DNA of 64,000 nt from Dendrophyllia cribrosa (lineage: Eukaryota; Cnidaria; Anthozoa; Scleractinia; Dendrophylliidae), in contig JAJLRJ010000004.1 in assembly GCA_024195265.1 (NCBI GenBank), positions 43,832,568 through 43,896,567 of the forward strand, read 5' to 3'. The position numbers and the translations under genes were made by a program. A model generated the notes under the pieces. It did not search any database and was not told the DNA's origin. It saw only the letters and a list, made by a program, of their open reading frames with translations. The first letter of the stretch is position 1, and each line of letters starts with the position of its first letter. Below are positions 49,730 through 62,378 of this stretch, piece after piece.

Positions 49730-51043
49730 TGCTCGTTATCACCAAAATCATCAACATGTCATTAGAAATTGCGTTTGTACCTTAGTATTAATTAAAACTT
49801 AAGGAAGCTGTTCTGAAACCACTACTAAAAAAAAATTCTTAAGGAGTTCAAAACTATTGCCTACAGTTAGCTATCTGGAAAATAATCATTTCTGTGAGCC
49901 TCTGCAGTCAGCATACAGTCAACATACTACTGAGTCCGCATAAATCAAGGTTCATCATGACATTATTACCGCCATTGACATGGACACTCAGTTATCCTTA
50001 TTCTGTTAATACAAGTGACTTAACACTTTTTGAGATAATTTCTAGTTCTTTCCCATCTACAATAACAGGCTCAAATTTTGGATGATTTCTGGTAAAGGAA
50101 AATTAATGCTTAGTTCTTTGCATTTATTGGAATTAAGCTTTACTCTCTGATGTCCGCTAAGGACAACAAGATCTAAAAGAAAATGGGACTAAAGAACTTC
50201 AAAGAAGCCGCATTCAGCGCAAGCACAAACGAACGTTTCGAGACGTGAGCTGGTCTGACATGCATCTTTTCAAGGTTTTCTTTAGGTTGTACGTTTCTGT
50301 AGTTTATGTGACGAAAAATATGTCAAGCTTTTGTACACCATCCCTAATATGCACGCTAAATGGTACAAGCGTACAAAAAAAAAAACAGCTATATCTTACT
50401 TGCTTTGATAACAGAGGTTTCAGAACAACGATCAAGGAATAATTTTCCTTAAAAAGAAAACGGAAAAGCTCGGGATAGAGGTTTAAAAATTTAATCCAGT
50501 GAAGTGCATGATCAAAATGTTTGACATGTGTAAACAAATTAACTACAAACTTTGATCATATAACTTTTATCAAAGAAACAGTGTAATTAAACGGTCGGTG
50601 CTGAAAAGGGCAAACTTGTCTCGTAAAGATCTAGTTTTTTTTTATTTTACATCACGTAAATTACATCTATCCTAGTTTACGCCGTACCATTGCAGTTTCA
50701 TTATACCCTTCCGAAATATTAACGCATCAACTGGTCTCAACTGGAACGTGTACAGAAGAGGCCGTTGTCAATTATTTGCCCTGGTTTAGACTACCATGAG
50801 GCGTTTAAGAGTTCGAATATTGTTCCACTAGTTACCCCCCACGAAAATATTTGTAAGACTCTATTTAGTTCCATTGTAAGCGATAAGTTTAACCGCTTGA
50901 ATAACTTGTTCATACGGCATATATATATTTCCATAGTTTTCGAGACAATTTTACATTTCAAGGTGGAAAACCAACCATTTTAAGAAGACTTCTATCGTGT
51001 ATTAGTCTCATTCAATTTTAGATTCTTCTGTCATTTTTACTTT
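49730..51043. other. Intergenic, nothing recognised
   Basis: AT-rich, with only short frames on either strand. None shows a domain or a conserved pattern. Confidence 0.5.
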
Positions 51044-51216
51044 AGACTACGAGTAGTCTCTCTTTCCTAGCTTAGTCCGTCGAGCGAGAAACGAAAAAAC
51101 ATTGGCGAGTGTCTCACCCCCAGTTTTCGCGCGGCCATTTTCCGCTCGCCAATGTTTTTTTTTTTTCGTTTCTCGCTCGACGGACTAAGCCTGGAAAGAG
51201 GGACTGCTCGTAGTCT
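51044..51216. mobile_element. Palindromic MITE, complete copy
   Basis: AGACTACGAGTAGTCTCTCT faces (complement) AGACTACGAGCAGTCCCTCT. Inner arms are GTCCGTCGAGCGAGAAACGA and AACATTGGCGAG. TA lies on both sides. It is the full-length relative of 23563-23738. Confidence 0.8.
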
Positions 51217-51345
51217 ATTTTTACTTAGTGATGATCCCATTTTATATGTTTTAGAATATTATTTACTTAGCTAAATACACAATTCAGTATTCGGGCTGCT
51301 TATGTGTTTACTAAAATGACTATTCACTAACATAAATCTGTTTCG

Positions 51346-51372
51346 TAGCAGTAGTAGTAGTAGTAGTAGTAG
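51346..51372. repeat. (GTA)n microsatellite
   Basis: About nine GTA/AGT triplets. Confidence 0.9.
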
Positions 51373-51410
51373 ATCCTATTTAAACACGATCAAGAATTAA
51401 AAGCAATTAA

Positions 51411-51751
51411 CACAGGACGAAATAATGAATTTACTAATCTTTAAGAGAAAATTAAATTTTACTTAAAGGTATCGAAAATCTTTAAGTTGAGACGTAAATA
51501 CTCTTAAATGTATTAAAGTAGGTAAGTATCTTTAATATGTGTTTAAGAACCTTTACGTTATCTTTAATTTAACTTTTCAACAACTTAAAGACCCTTAAAG
51601 GCAACTTAAATTGTTCATTACTTGCTTTAAGTGTTGTCAAGTAAAGGCTTATTTAAGTAATTTACGGTGCACTTAAAGATAGTCGAAATTGTTCTTTAAG
51701 TTTTCTTTAATGAACCTTTACTTGCACTTAAAGTCGTTATTTCGTCCTGTG
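51411..51751. mobile_element. MITE (~341 bp) with many CTTTAA words
   Basis: The ends CACAGGACGAAATAA and its exact complement are flanked by TAA on both sides. The inside is full of ACTTAAAG and CTTTAAG words in both orientations. Confidence 0.75.
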
Positions 51752-53275
51752 TAACATGCTTGAGGAGTCGTGTCGTGTTGAGGGGTTGTTTTTCGTTAAT
51801 ACCTTTTATTTAATTTCATCGGATTAGTCCAGGAGAACCAATTTGTGTCATAAATAACACATGCTAAGAACCATCAGAGTTTTAAAAAACAAATTAATAC
51901 TTTGCGTTGGCTTTCACAAAGAAATAGTTTTCTACTCACAAAAGCAATAATTCCTTTTTAATTATCTCAATATCTATGAGATTATTTTTTCAAGAATTGA
52001 ATGATTTCTTTAGCATCGTGTTAGAGGCCACGTCAGAGGTTTAAATCCATTAAATCCTTTGACTATGATTTTTTTTTTCGAGTGAGCAAAGCTGATGTTC
52101 CCTTCTATTTACAGTTACTAAAAGGTTTTTCAGTTGGGGTCGATCATGATAAAAGTCAAGAAAAGCTTTGACCATCATTCCAGGTGAAAACGTAAGTTGC
52201 ATGTGCATCTTGTAGTTCAGAATGGCCAGCGACAGTTAATTTAAATAACAATATTTGACAAACAACTCTGCAGTTTAGTCAAAGTGCATCTATTGTCTTG
52301 ACTAGAGGTGACAGCAAAGCTAATTCCGACTTACTGAGGTACCACTTTTTCAGTAGTAAATTGAGCATTGAGCCAGTAGGGCGCATTTAAAAAAATCACC
52401 GTGGAGATTGAAATGCTAAGGATGAGATCCCATTACAGGTGAAGAATTTTATGGGCGTCTTTAATCTAAATCTCAAAAAGCCATTGAGGTTATTGTTCGT
52501 TACTGCTGGATTCTAATGGAGGGTTGCTTTCATAATAACATAAAATCATAATTAGAACATCAACTCAAAAGACTATATCGTTAGTTCTTATCCACAAACG
52601 TTGACGAACATAACTGAAATTAAGATGTCGTGAACTCAATGACCAATTACGAAAATAATGGATGAAGGATGGATTACTTTCTTTATTCTTTTTGAAAGCT
52701 TTGACATTCTTCTCTTTCGCGATCGCGATCGCGGTCGTATTGTATGTGAAACGGAAAACTTGATGTTATGATTGATAACTTTGTCATCAGAGATGGACTC
52801 AACAGTTACGGCTAGAAAAGAATTGTATACTATCTGCAGCTAATTGGGACTAGGCTGTTACTTTTTAAGCAACTATTCACCCTGTCCATACATTAACTAA
52901 TTGATCGGTCATTCTGCTCATTAATTAGTTCTTATTGTAAAGCAAACTGAAGCTGGCTAGTTGTACATGTGGCATGTAGTGACACGATAGATTTCAGTTA
53001 TCAACTGTGTTCTTAAAATAGAAAAATCCAAAAGCTATATTCGAGTAATTTTCTCAGTTATTATAGCAACCACCAACTTTTTTGTAGCTGAAAGTAAACT
53101 TTAGAGACAACAAACTTGAAACAACTTCACGTACGCACATACAATTAACTTTCCCCTTCTGGGTCTTTTTCTCCGACCCTGTACGTTCAACACTGTTCAA
53201 GTTACTCAATGACGCTTTTTGTAGATGTTTGTTTTGTGGATGAAATCTTAAAATGCAAATACTTAATAATAATAC

Positions 53276-53310
<35 letters not shown>

Positions 53311-53351
53311 GTGAAAAATTCCCAATAATAATAATAATAATAATCACACAC
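51752..53351. other. Intergenic, AT-rich, ends in (TAA)n
   Basis: No gene recognised. TAA/AAT triplet repeats occupy about 53263-53345. A palindromic GCGATCGCGATCGC lies near 52720. Confidence 0.5.
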
Positions 53352-53355
53352 TTAA

Positions 53356-53729
53356 GGCGGGGGTAAACCTGAATTTTAATGAAATTTTAAGAGGTTTTAA
53401 GAAGGGATGGGAGAAAGAAAATGATCATTTGGAACACCAACAGACAGTCGATACCCAGGTTGCTAGTGGACTAACTTGGTATCCGTCTATTAATTATTAA
53501 CTACAAATTCTAATGTTAAAACTTCACTAAATCTTCAATATTTCTGATTTCTCTAAATTTTACCAATCCTTTGAGAAAAACTATTTCCTCCCAAACATAC
53601 ACAAAAATCACCCCAAAATTTAAAAAACACCCCATAACATAGATTTATGTTTTAAGCATAGGGTTTTGGGATTGCTTGAAACGTGCCATGTCAAGCGGCG
53701 GAACTATGGCGTTCAGGTTAACTCCCGCC
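53356..53729. mobile_element. TTAA-flanked MITE A (~374 bp)
   Basis: The ends GGCGGGGGTAAACCTGAA and (complement) GGCGGGAGTTAACCTGAA are bordered by TTAA at 53352-53355 and 53730-53733. The right TTAA is shared with MITE B. Confidence 0.85.
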
Positions 53730-53733
53730 TTAA

Positions 53734-54295
53734 AGTGCAACTAACCCCCAATAATGTTTTTCACCAAACGAAATCTCCTAATTGTTCTGATTACCTGCGG
53801 GAAAAAATTTTTACCGTAGCATTTTTCCTTGATTTTTTATAGTTTTTAAAGTTTCAAATTTTGGCGGTTTTTTTGGCCAGTACCGAGCAATGTGAAGAAT
53901 GAGTCCGAGTTTTGCTTTGACGTCTTGCGACGTCATCGAAGGAGATTGATTTTATGCGAAGAGCAAAGGAACTGTGGGCAAACACAAAAAAAGGCATCGG
54001 AGTGCACAAAATCCCTTTTTTGGCTTTTGAGTACCATTCGCGGTAAAATGCCTTTTCCTTTGTCGCTTCGCGGTGATATGCTTATGAGAACGCGGCAAAT
54101 GGTCTCCTTCGATGACGTCACAGCAAAGTTCGTACCCAGCTCCCACAAATGCTCGGTAATGGGGCAGAAGCACCTAACTTCAAACAGCTGTAGAAACGCG
54201 GGGATTTTATCAATTACGATAACTTTTTCGCACAAGTAATCAGAACAAACAGGAGATTTTATTTAGCGAAAGAAAAAATTGGGGTTAGTTGCACT
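53734..54295. mobile_element. TTAA-flanked MITE B (~562 bp)
   Basis: The ends AGTGCAACTAACCCC and its exact complement are bordered by TTAA at 53730-53733 and 54296-54299. Frames on both strands in the middle (about 53890-54240) have no family motif. Confidence 0.85.
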
Positions 54296-54552
54296 TTAAG
54301 TGTGTGAAAATGTTTAACAGTCCTTTGTTTATATAAGTTAGTTTTCAATTTTTCAAAAGTGAAAGTTTTAGAAATACACTGTAATCCTATATTGCCAGGC
54401 ATTTTAAGAAGCTTTCCCATGACTCAATTTCTTTAGTCAAATCTGCCGTTACCATTATAGAGTAAATATTCGAGAATATAAAATGAAAATAATAATAACA
54501 ATAATATTTATATTTATGTTTATTAATATTTTATCTTTTAGGTAAAAAAAGA

Positions 54553-55680
54553 ATGAGTTTCACTCGAAAGATAAGAAGTAACTCCCTCACAGAAAGCAGT
54601 CAACGCGCGCTAACATTAAACCAGGCTGCAGATCGCATCCTAGAACAACAGATTTCAAACTACAAGAGGGAGGAAAAACAGCTACAAAAGCGGCTCGACA
54701 ACTTGAGGAGGACGAGGGCAACTCTTGATGCAGGGATGAAGTTAATTCTGCCGCAAACAAGATCACGGAGTCTCACGGAACCACGATCACCCAGATTATC
54801 GGACCGACCAGGCCGCAATCCGAGTTTCTCAGCCCATGCCAGTGGGAAATTGCCTGTAATTATGACTAGTAGTCCTACTCCTTCAAGAAGATTTGCCATA
54901 TCAAAGGAAGATCCCTTGCAATGGTGCAAAACAACATTGGGCGAGCAGGCTTCTCATCAGGGTAATCTTCTTTCAGTGCCTGAGAAACAGTGCCTCTTGC
55001 GAACCCACTCCAATGAAGATCTAAGGAAGACCTCGGAATTCAACATCCTTACTGAGGCTGCTGCACAAAACGACATTATACAGCAACGTCCATTGCTTTC
55101 TTCACCTATTCTTCGAGCGAAAGAAGGCAAAGAAGGTCAGTCGTTATCCGCCGGTGAAGTTAGAAAATCAACAGGAGTGCATAAAATGAGGGAGAGATCC
55201 TTCAGTGAAGCGGACTGCTTACGTTTTCTTCTTCCGGATGAGCGAGATAATACAGGATCGTTCTTGAGTCCACCGAGTTATCTTCCTGCAGCATCCAAGT
55301 CACCCAAGCCACACTTGAAGAGGAGTAGCAGCATGTTCGCCTTACAAAAATCATTCAAGACTAACGCAGAGTTGATGACTACAGTCCAGCTATCTGGTAA
55401 GTTTAAAACAGTTGGCCAATATGCACTGGGCATGGCGGTTATTAGCCGACTGAATGGATTGGAGGCGGAAGATTTAGGAATTGGAAAATTCAATGCTAGC
55501 GGATATCACGAAACCGGGCGAAGAAGCCAGACGGAGATGAATACCGCCCATAATCAGTTTATAAGGCCAAGGCTTGCTAATAATAAAAGCTTGATAATGT
55601 CAAGGAAAAATTGCTGGAAGAAGGAAGAAAACCCCCCCCAAGAAGATTGCCAATCAGCATATTCTACCCAATCAAAGTAA
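54553..55680 (+). CDS. Uncharacterised protein, coiled coil plus serine motifs (375 aa)
   Basis: The longest uninterrupted frame in the window. I do not recognise a family. Seen: a basic N-terminus, a coiled-coil-like stretch at about residues 24-57 (QQISNYKREEKQLQKRLDNL), then a polar, probably disordered body. Basic-Ser motifs recur: RSNSLTES (8-15), RSRSLTEP (70-77), RTHSNEDL (150-157), RERSFSEAD (213-221) and LKRSSSMF (255-262), as in substrates of basophilic kinases or 14-3-3 ligands. No membrane segment or signal peptide is visible. Codons before the ATG stay open back to an AG after a T-rich tract (54540-54541), so an upstream coding or UTR exon is possible. AATAAA lies at 56074-56079. 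It is probably a cytosolic scaffold-like protein, but that is a guess. Confidence 0.7.
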   Translation: MSFTRKIRSNSLTESSQRALTLNQAADRILEQQISNYKREEKQLQKRLDNLRRTRATLDAGMKLILPQTRSRSLTEPRSPRLSDRPGRNPSFSAHASGKLPVIMTSSPTPSRRFAISKEDPLQWCKTTLGEQASHQGNLLSVPEKQCLLRTHSNEDLRKTSEFNILTEAAAQNDIIQQRPLLSSPILRAKEGKEGQSLSAGEVRKSTGVHKMRERSFSEADCLRFLLPDERDNTGSFLSPPSYLPAASKSPKPHLKRSSSMFALQKSFKTNAELMTTVQLSGKFKTVGQYALGMAVISRLNGLEAEDLGIGKFNASGYHETGRRSQTEMNTAHNQFIRPRLANNKSLIMSRKNCWKKEENPPQEDCQSAYSTQSK

Positions 55681-57115
55681 AAGAAAAATTAACAAAACGA
55701 TTAGACTAGCTGATAGCAAAACACTCATAACTTAACGACGATGGCACATTTATGACTCATAAGCCGTTAATGATAAAATCACGCAAAAAATCTAACGCAC
55801 TTAAAAGGATGCCTCAGACGAGGACTAAGGTGATTCCACGCCTTGCATTGCGCATCACTTACTGCGCATAATTTATTGCGTCATAAGCGTGTGCACGAGC
55901 GCACGCACATTCAGAACATAGAGGTTTCCTTTGGGACTAAGCTCGCTAAAAAATAAGTGGCTGTTTTCTCGTCAACGAGCACGGGCACCACACCTTTTGT
56001 TCGTCCTTTCTAAGCAAGTACCCAAAACCTTTGTATGAGAAAAGACTTATTAAATTTCTATCTTTGAAAATTTAATAAATGAGAGAAATAGAACTAAACA
56101 GCAGTTTCTCTGTTTTGTATTTTAGTTATCAGGAAGACGGATTTTGTCTGATATTTGCCAAGCGCCAAGACTTCTCTGTCTTAGACGAATGTAAAACGCA
56201 ATAATTGCAACGCAATGTATGCGAAGCCTTCTTTAGCAGGTTCTCATGCGTTTTTGAGTTTTGAGGAGTTTTCAAATAATGGCAATGCACTTCTATAAAA
56301 ACACTGCTAAAATGCCAAAATAGGGCATATTCAATGCCTGAAAGCTCCTAAACACGTGCACCCCCATTTTTATTTTAAAATTAAAGTTCTCATATAATGA
56401 TTATCTCGTAGGCAAAGTTTGAACGAGAATCTATTGTAAGTTCTATTTCAGTGGAATTACCTTAAAGGCCCACCTTCACCCAAAAGACTTTGCGGTCGTG
56501 CGTTTTTGTTTTGAAATGCTCTATTGTTCATATGCGTGATCTGATTGGTTGCACGCATTCAAGCGTGAATTTCGTTTTACACGAAATTCAGCACAGAAAG
56601 TGATCACGGCGCGCACAGCGTTTTGGGTGAAGGTGGGCCTTTATTGAACACAAACTGTAGAAAGCCTGTCAGTGATCCAGTGACAAAAATAGCCTTTATC
56701 AAGAAAACATACAATACTAATAGTTGTCCATAACGTTTTATTCACGTGTCAATTTTTTAGTGTTTATACATAACTATTATCTCATCTAATTTCTATCATT
56801 TATTTATCTACTATTTATTTTTTACTGGGTCTTGAAAAGAGAGTTTTCTAAGATTGAACTGTCGGTGCAAATGATCCACAGCTCAGTAACTGGCCTTGAC
56901 CAGTGTTATTAGGACTTTGGAAGCAAATTCTTGGTTGTAATTGATATGAATTAAATGATGATTCGAACTCGACACGTTTTCAAATTTGCACACACGTATT
57001 GCATTCATTTTCAAGCACGTCATAGATAGTCTAATCAGGGTTTCTAATTGACCATGCATGTCTAGTGGGAGGCGGAGTGACGTTGTTGTTAGAGCGCTGA
57101 GCACTGCTAACTATG
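55681..57115. other. Downstream of the 375-aa gene: no other gene seen
   Basis: Probably includes its 3' UTR up to about 56100. One MITE (56464-56642) is the only clear structure. Confidence 0.45.
56464..56642. mobile_element. MITE (~179 bp) with perfect 20+ bp ends
   Basis: AAAGGCCCACCTTCACCCAA at the left and its exact complement at the right. The border is TTAA on the left but TTAT on the right, so TA or a decayed TTAA is the target duplication. Confidence 0.8.
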
Positions 57116-57396
57116 CCCGGGGGGGGGGGGGGAGGTACTCCCGACAATGTAGGATAGGTGTGTGCCGCCAAGGTTCTCAAATCCTGACCCTATTTAAGGG
57201 TAGAAAATCGAGATTTGATACCCTTTTGAAGGCCCAGTTTTAACAGACCAAATCTTTTTCGTTTTGCGCGTTGGGGTGGATACTCGATTTAGTGACCCTA
57301 TCTAAGGAATATCTAAGGACCACAATAAAGGACTGAGCACCTAAAACACCCTATCCTATCGGGCGGCACATACCTATATAGCGTATATAAGGGAGT

Positions 57397-57434
<38 letters not shown>

Positions 57435-57443
57435 ACTGCCCGG
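57116..57443. mobile_element. MITE with poly-G / poly-C ends, copy 3
   Basis: CCC plus 14 G, then AGGTACTCCC, on the left. On the right GGGAGTA plus 37 C (57398-57434), then ACTGCCCGGG. The inner arms share TGTGCCGCC / GGCGGCACA. It is the clearest member of the family. Confidence 0.85.
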
Positions 57444-60400
57444 GCCGGCAACTATGTAAATTACCAACTGGTCAATCTCCTAACAGTTGTCCTGATTTAA
57501 AACTTTGATCACGTGTAAAACGATGTTAGTAATCCGCTTATGTAACGTTAAGTGAGATTTTTTTATAACGAAAATTTAAAAAAATGGCGGCTTTGTGCTC
57601 TCGTGATGGAGTTAAGAGAATCCTCAAAGTGTAAAAACCTCGCCTTCGGGATCGGTTCAGGTTTCCATAAACGTTCGAATTCTCCTAAACTCTCCCTGGT
57701 GTTTCCATCAGGTTATATTTAAGTAAACACGCATGACACTTTGTAAAAGTGATAGTCCAGAGTTGAGGGTCTCGTCTTTTTTCGAGGCAATTTAAGAGGA
57801 ATCAGTCTGTGCAGGCATCGAGTGTTGTACCGGAACTCTACGGTTCATTGTTCATTGTTCTACGGTTGATTGCAGCATGCAAAACGCTTAACCAGCCAGT
57901 CAGAGAACGCGTTTTATGGCAAAAATCAAATGAACGAAACGCCATGGTTGATACTTCAGTTGTAATTGCTTATCTCGCAGTTCTTGAGTATATTATGAAG
58001 TGAGCTTTGGTCAATCTTTGTTTGTAACACCTCAGATATTCGGTTGTGATTTGGTGATAAAAAAAAACTCGACTTTTCTTCGTCTCGTGTCGCATCAAAC
58101 TTTCGAATGATTTCCAAAGATAGAAAATTAAGGCTTTTTGCTTTCGGAGAATATTCGAATATTCGGCTAAAGAATAAATCTAAACATTTATTCCTTTAAA
58201 AGTCCCCCAAAATGATATGGGAAAATAAAATAAAAAACATAACATTCTCAAATTAATTTCCTCCTTGGGTTCTCCTAAGGGTGGTTTCCTAGTATCATTT
58301 ACTGAATGAACGAGAAAACATCACGTCCTTACGCTTTTACCACCAAAAATGCAATCTAATTTTTATTTCACTGTAGTAAATTTGCTAGTACTATTCCCAC
58401 GACTTATACCAAAGGGAGGTATTTTCTGTCATGGGCCTCCAGGGTCAATATTAGTAAAAAAAGACTATATTTCATGTTTACTTAGACGGTGCGATTTCGG
58501 CTACATTTACGAGGAACGGCGAGCGAGGAATCTTCAAAAATAGGGAATCTTTAAAACGGAGAATCATTAAAACTGGGAATCTTCAAAACGGGAAACTTTA
58601 AGAAAGGAAGATCTTTTAAACGAATTGTTTTCCTTTATATCTGCGGAGTTTCATCTCAATGACGATTCTAATTTATTCGTCTACACTTTTTTTATAATTT
58701 ACTGAACGTTTCTCCGCAGTCATGGCAGTATAAAACATCAAAAAATAGTTACAAGTTTTATCTATGGGCAATTCCATGCTTTATTCGCAGATAATGGGAT
58801 GGATTTTCAGCTCATCATAGCGCGGGCAGCTCAAACTATATGATCCTATTTCTATCCTATAAATCCAGATACCGTACGCTCACTTTAACAATGATTATTC
58901 GATTATTCAATGATTATTCGTTCGATTCAATTATTATTCGAACAATCAGAATACAAGACGATAAACTGGGAAAGACCTTGGAGACGCCGATCTACTTTTC
59001 CCGTTTTCATGGTAAAGGAGAGTGGCACTAAAACATTCGCCTTGTAAGACGGCATGGTTGGAAAGAGACAGCACCGAATGTCCAGATTAATTTTTGAACC
59101 AAAATGCCGCCGAAACATCCGACTATCCGACATCCGTTCTTCGTTCCCCGTTCCCCGTTCCTTGTTCCCCGTTCCTTGTTCCCCCTTCCTTGTTCCCCGT
59201 TCACTCGTTCGCTGCGCTCACTCGTGAAATATCAGTTTCAACACTCGAAGAGAAATTTCGTATCTTCGCGCGGCCATGTTATATCCTCTATGTATGCGAC
59301 ATATGCTATCATTTAAATTGAAACAGTAGAGCATTCGATTTTGACCCTAAATGTTTTAATACCTATTGTAAACTTTTATTTATAATTTTTTTTGGACTAA
59401 TGGGCGAGATTATTCGTTTGTGTCACACCGAAAAAACAACAAAAAGTCCAACATAAAAATTGAAGAATTAACTGGACGAACAGAAGACAGCAAAAACTCG
59501 AACGAAAACGGAACAGTTTGGTGACAAATTTGGATTTTGAAATAATCAGTTGAACCTAAACATTGAAATTCATAAACATGTACTTTAGTGAGCTCACTAA
59601 AAACTTATTAATAGGCAACATAGATTGATAATATGGAAAATTTTATCTGCTCAGAAGGTCTGTCATTCTCGTCAGGGGCACAGTGAACAGACCCGGTAGA
59701 GAGATTAATTTATAGCAAAACACTCCCGAAGTAACAAATGTGCGTACGAGAGACAGGTAAACTTACGATGAAATTGAAATTAAAAAATTCTACGGAAGGA
59801 AATTTACACTGCGTGAAAATTGTCTTTATTCAAATTTACAAAAATTCCGCTCCGTAGAATTTTTTTAAAATCATTGTGCATTTTCCTTTTCAAATGCCAA
59901 AAGCTATTACTAAAAAAAAAAACAGGGGGTCACCGGGTTAATTTTCTAACTATTGGTGCCACAAGCTAAAAAGTAGGGCTGAATAATCCTTTGGAAACGT
60001 CGCCGTGGAAACCGCTAATGACGAAATAACACTTACTTTTGGTCAACTATAAATTATATAGTTCAACCCTACAAAAGTGTTACAGTGGCCTTGATCTGTC
60101 TTTTTGTTCTATTCCTTCAAAGTTACAAACCGTCAAAAAGCTGAAAACTGGTACCAGCCACCTTAAAGACAACCGTAAAGTGCCATAAAAATAAAGCCCA
60201 TGGACACCTGCACGATTTTGCAATAAAAGAGAGAACAGAATATTTACACAAATACAATTTAACGACACTGCAATTATTCACTATTAATTACTCACAAGAG
60301 CCTCGAAAAATGACAAGACTATCACATGAAAATTACATCTAAATTTGGAAATTAAATTTTTTTGCGAAATTTTTTTTTTGTGTGTGTAACCTGGAACTGA

Positions 60401-60852
60401 TTCCACTATACGTCTGAGTTTACATGTTCCAGGCTGGGTAACAAACAATTATTTAAGAAAATTGAAGAACCGTAACCATGGTTTATCATAATAAGTAAAT
60501 GTATTTCATGCGCGTTTTTTATCATTCCTTTTTACCCTTTGAAGATTGCAGTACAGGCAGCCGAAAGCTCAAATTTTAATAACTTTTTAGCGAGAGAGCG
60601 TTTTTACATTTTAGTCAAAACAATATATCAATGATTACTTTTTACCGAAAAGTACATACTGTTTTATATGATTATGCAAAACCCACTATGCTAACAGGAC
60701 TCAGAATTACATAATTAACTCCATGCAAGACTAGTTAAAAACATGGTGACCAACATATATAATTAATATAAATGTAGGCGATGATGAACGTCCCTGAAGC
60801 CATGCAAACATCATTACTGATCGAGACATGAGGGTGTTTTCTGTTATCTGTT
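57444..60852. other. Intergenic, no gene recognised
   Basis: Contains a degenerate ~19 bp repeat (GGGAATCTT(C/T)AAAAC, about 58528-58610), ATTATTCG repeats near 58890-58940, the minisatellite at 59131-59205 and a small hairpin at 59782-59865 (AAAAAATTCTACGGA). Frames at 57809-58003 and elsewhere are short and unsupported. Confidence 0.5.
59131..59205. repeat. CGTTCCTTGTTCCC minisatellite
   Basis: Five or six degenerate ~14 bp pyrimidine-rich units. Both overlapping plus-strand frames here are repeat artefacts. Confidence 0.8.
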
Positions 60853-60856
60853 TTAA

Positions 60857-61513
60857 GGACGTTCGCGCGAAAATCTTCCAACATTGATTTTTTTATAAAA
60901 CTTTTGCTACAGCTAGGTTATGAGTTACTCGTGTCAGAAATGCAAAAAAATGAGGGGGTCACCGACTTCGTTTCTGAGATAAGCTATCTGAAAGGCGACC
61001 CTAATTTTGAAAAATTGGTCTTCCTTACGGAATGTGATCCGAATGTCTGTTAGTCTAAAAATATTGCAAATGAATCTCTAAAATGCAACTTTCTTTCCCA
61101 AATTTTATGCTAGTAGGTCTGTTCAGCTAATTCATTCAACTGGTGACGTTTCTTGAAGTAAATTTCATCTTTAAACGACAGCATTTGCAAACTCTGACAG
61201 CCGCAAGTTGGCAGGATTCGATGGCGCGCGGGTAGAAAAATGGAAAACATTTAAACTTCCTACATTGATTTTTTGTTCATTTTTTCACAATCTGTCGAGA
61301 ATTGGCAAAGAAAATTATCTATGAAAAAAAAATTGAGGGTCACCGACCATCCAAGCGAGTTAAATCTAAGCAAAGTTAACGCAACCGCTATCAGCCCTTT
61401 ATGTGCTTAGATTTTCTTCTCTTGCGCGCGCGCTCGTGCATGACGAAGCATGGCGTTGCGACATGAATTGCGTGCGCAGTAAGGATGCGCATAAACAATT
61501 AGCGCGAACGTCC
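60857..61513. mobile_element. TTAA-flanked MITE (~657 bp)
   Basis: The ends GGACGTTCGCGC and its complement are bordered by TTAA at 60853-60856 and 61514-61517. Its general layout resembles 48930-49725. Confidence 0.8.
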
Positions 61514-61517
61514 TTAA

Positions 61518-62378
61518 AACATCGTCTGAGACATTGCTATTGCTGTTTTAATTCATTCTTATCACGTTCTCTTTCTCTAATATATTGTTAGAGGTCCACC
61601 AATAATCTTTTTTTTTATATTATGTCAGGAAAAAAAAATGAACATTTAATATACTCTTTAAGTCAACTCAACTGGAACAAAATAATCACATTTATACGTG
61701 CTTTGCATGTCGAACCTCGTTGCTTTAACGTTTACTTTACTTTACTTATAAATTGACAGAACATCAACAAATGCCAACATCAATCTTGTCAAATCCGTAT
61801 CTAGGAGTGGATGAACGTTTCTGTAAACACCAATAGTTGACTTTTCCTATTGTGCTTTTTTGTCATGAAAATCTTGCCAAATTTTAAAATATGTAATTTT
61901 CATTTTAAAGGCTGATTGAACGTCCTTTAGAAATACCAGACCCGAAGATGACGAAAAGTTTGCACAGAAGTAAGAAAGCAGTTTCGGTGTCTGATTAAGA
62001 TTACGGCAAGGAGAAACAGAAGCTTGATTGTCGGCGATATCTCTCAAGACTAGACCGTCCAGGGAGAAATTGAAGCGTGTCACTTCATTTGGGAAAATCA
62101 CATGGGTGTAGCGACTAATATTGCGGTCTTCAAGTCACAAATCGATTTTCTTTTCAGCAGACATACTTGACTGTGATTTCATTTCGAAGATCTCAGTGTC
62201 AGTAAGACAAAACCGTACAAGTGAACTTCAAGAATATTCATCGAAAAATTGATCTGATTGAAGGCTAGAAAAGAAACGTGATTTGCTCAAAAACACAATC
62301 GATAATTTATATTTGACACCAGTAGAAAAGAAATCATTACTGAATTCAACAGTAAAATTTTAACCGCTCTCAGAAAAG
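61518..62378. other. Upstream region of the GPCR gene
   Basis: No exon or repeat stands out. It presumably holds promoter and 5' UTR sequence. A minus frame at 61847-62101 lacks any motif. Confidence 0.45.
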
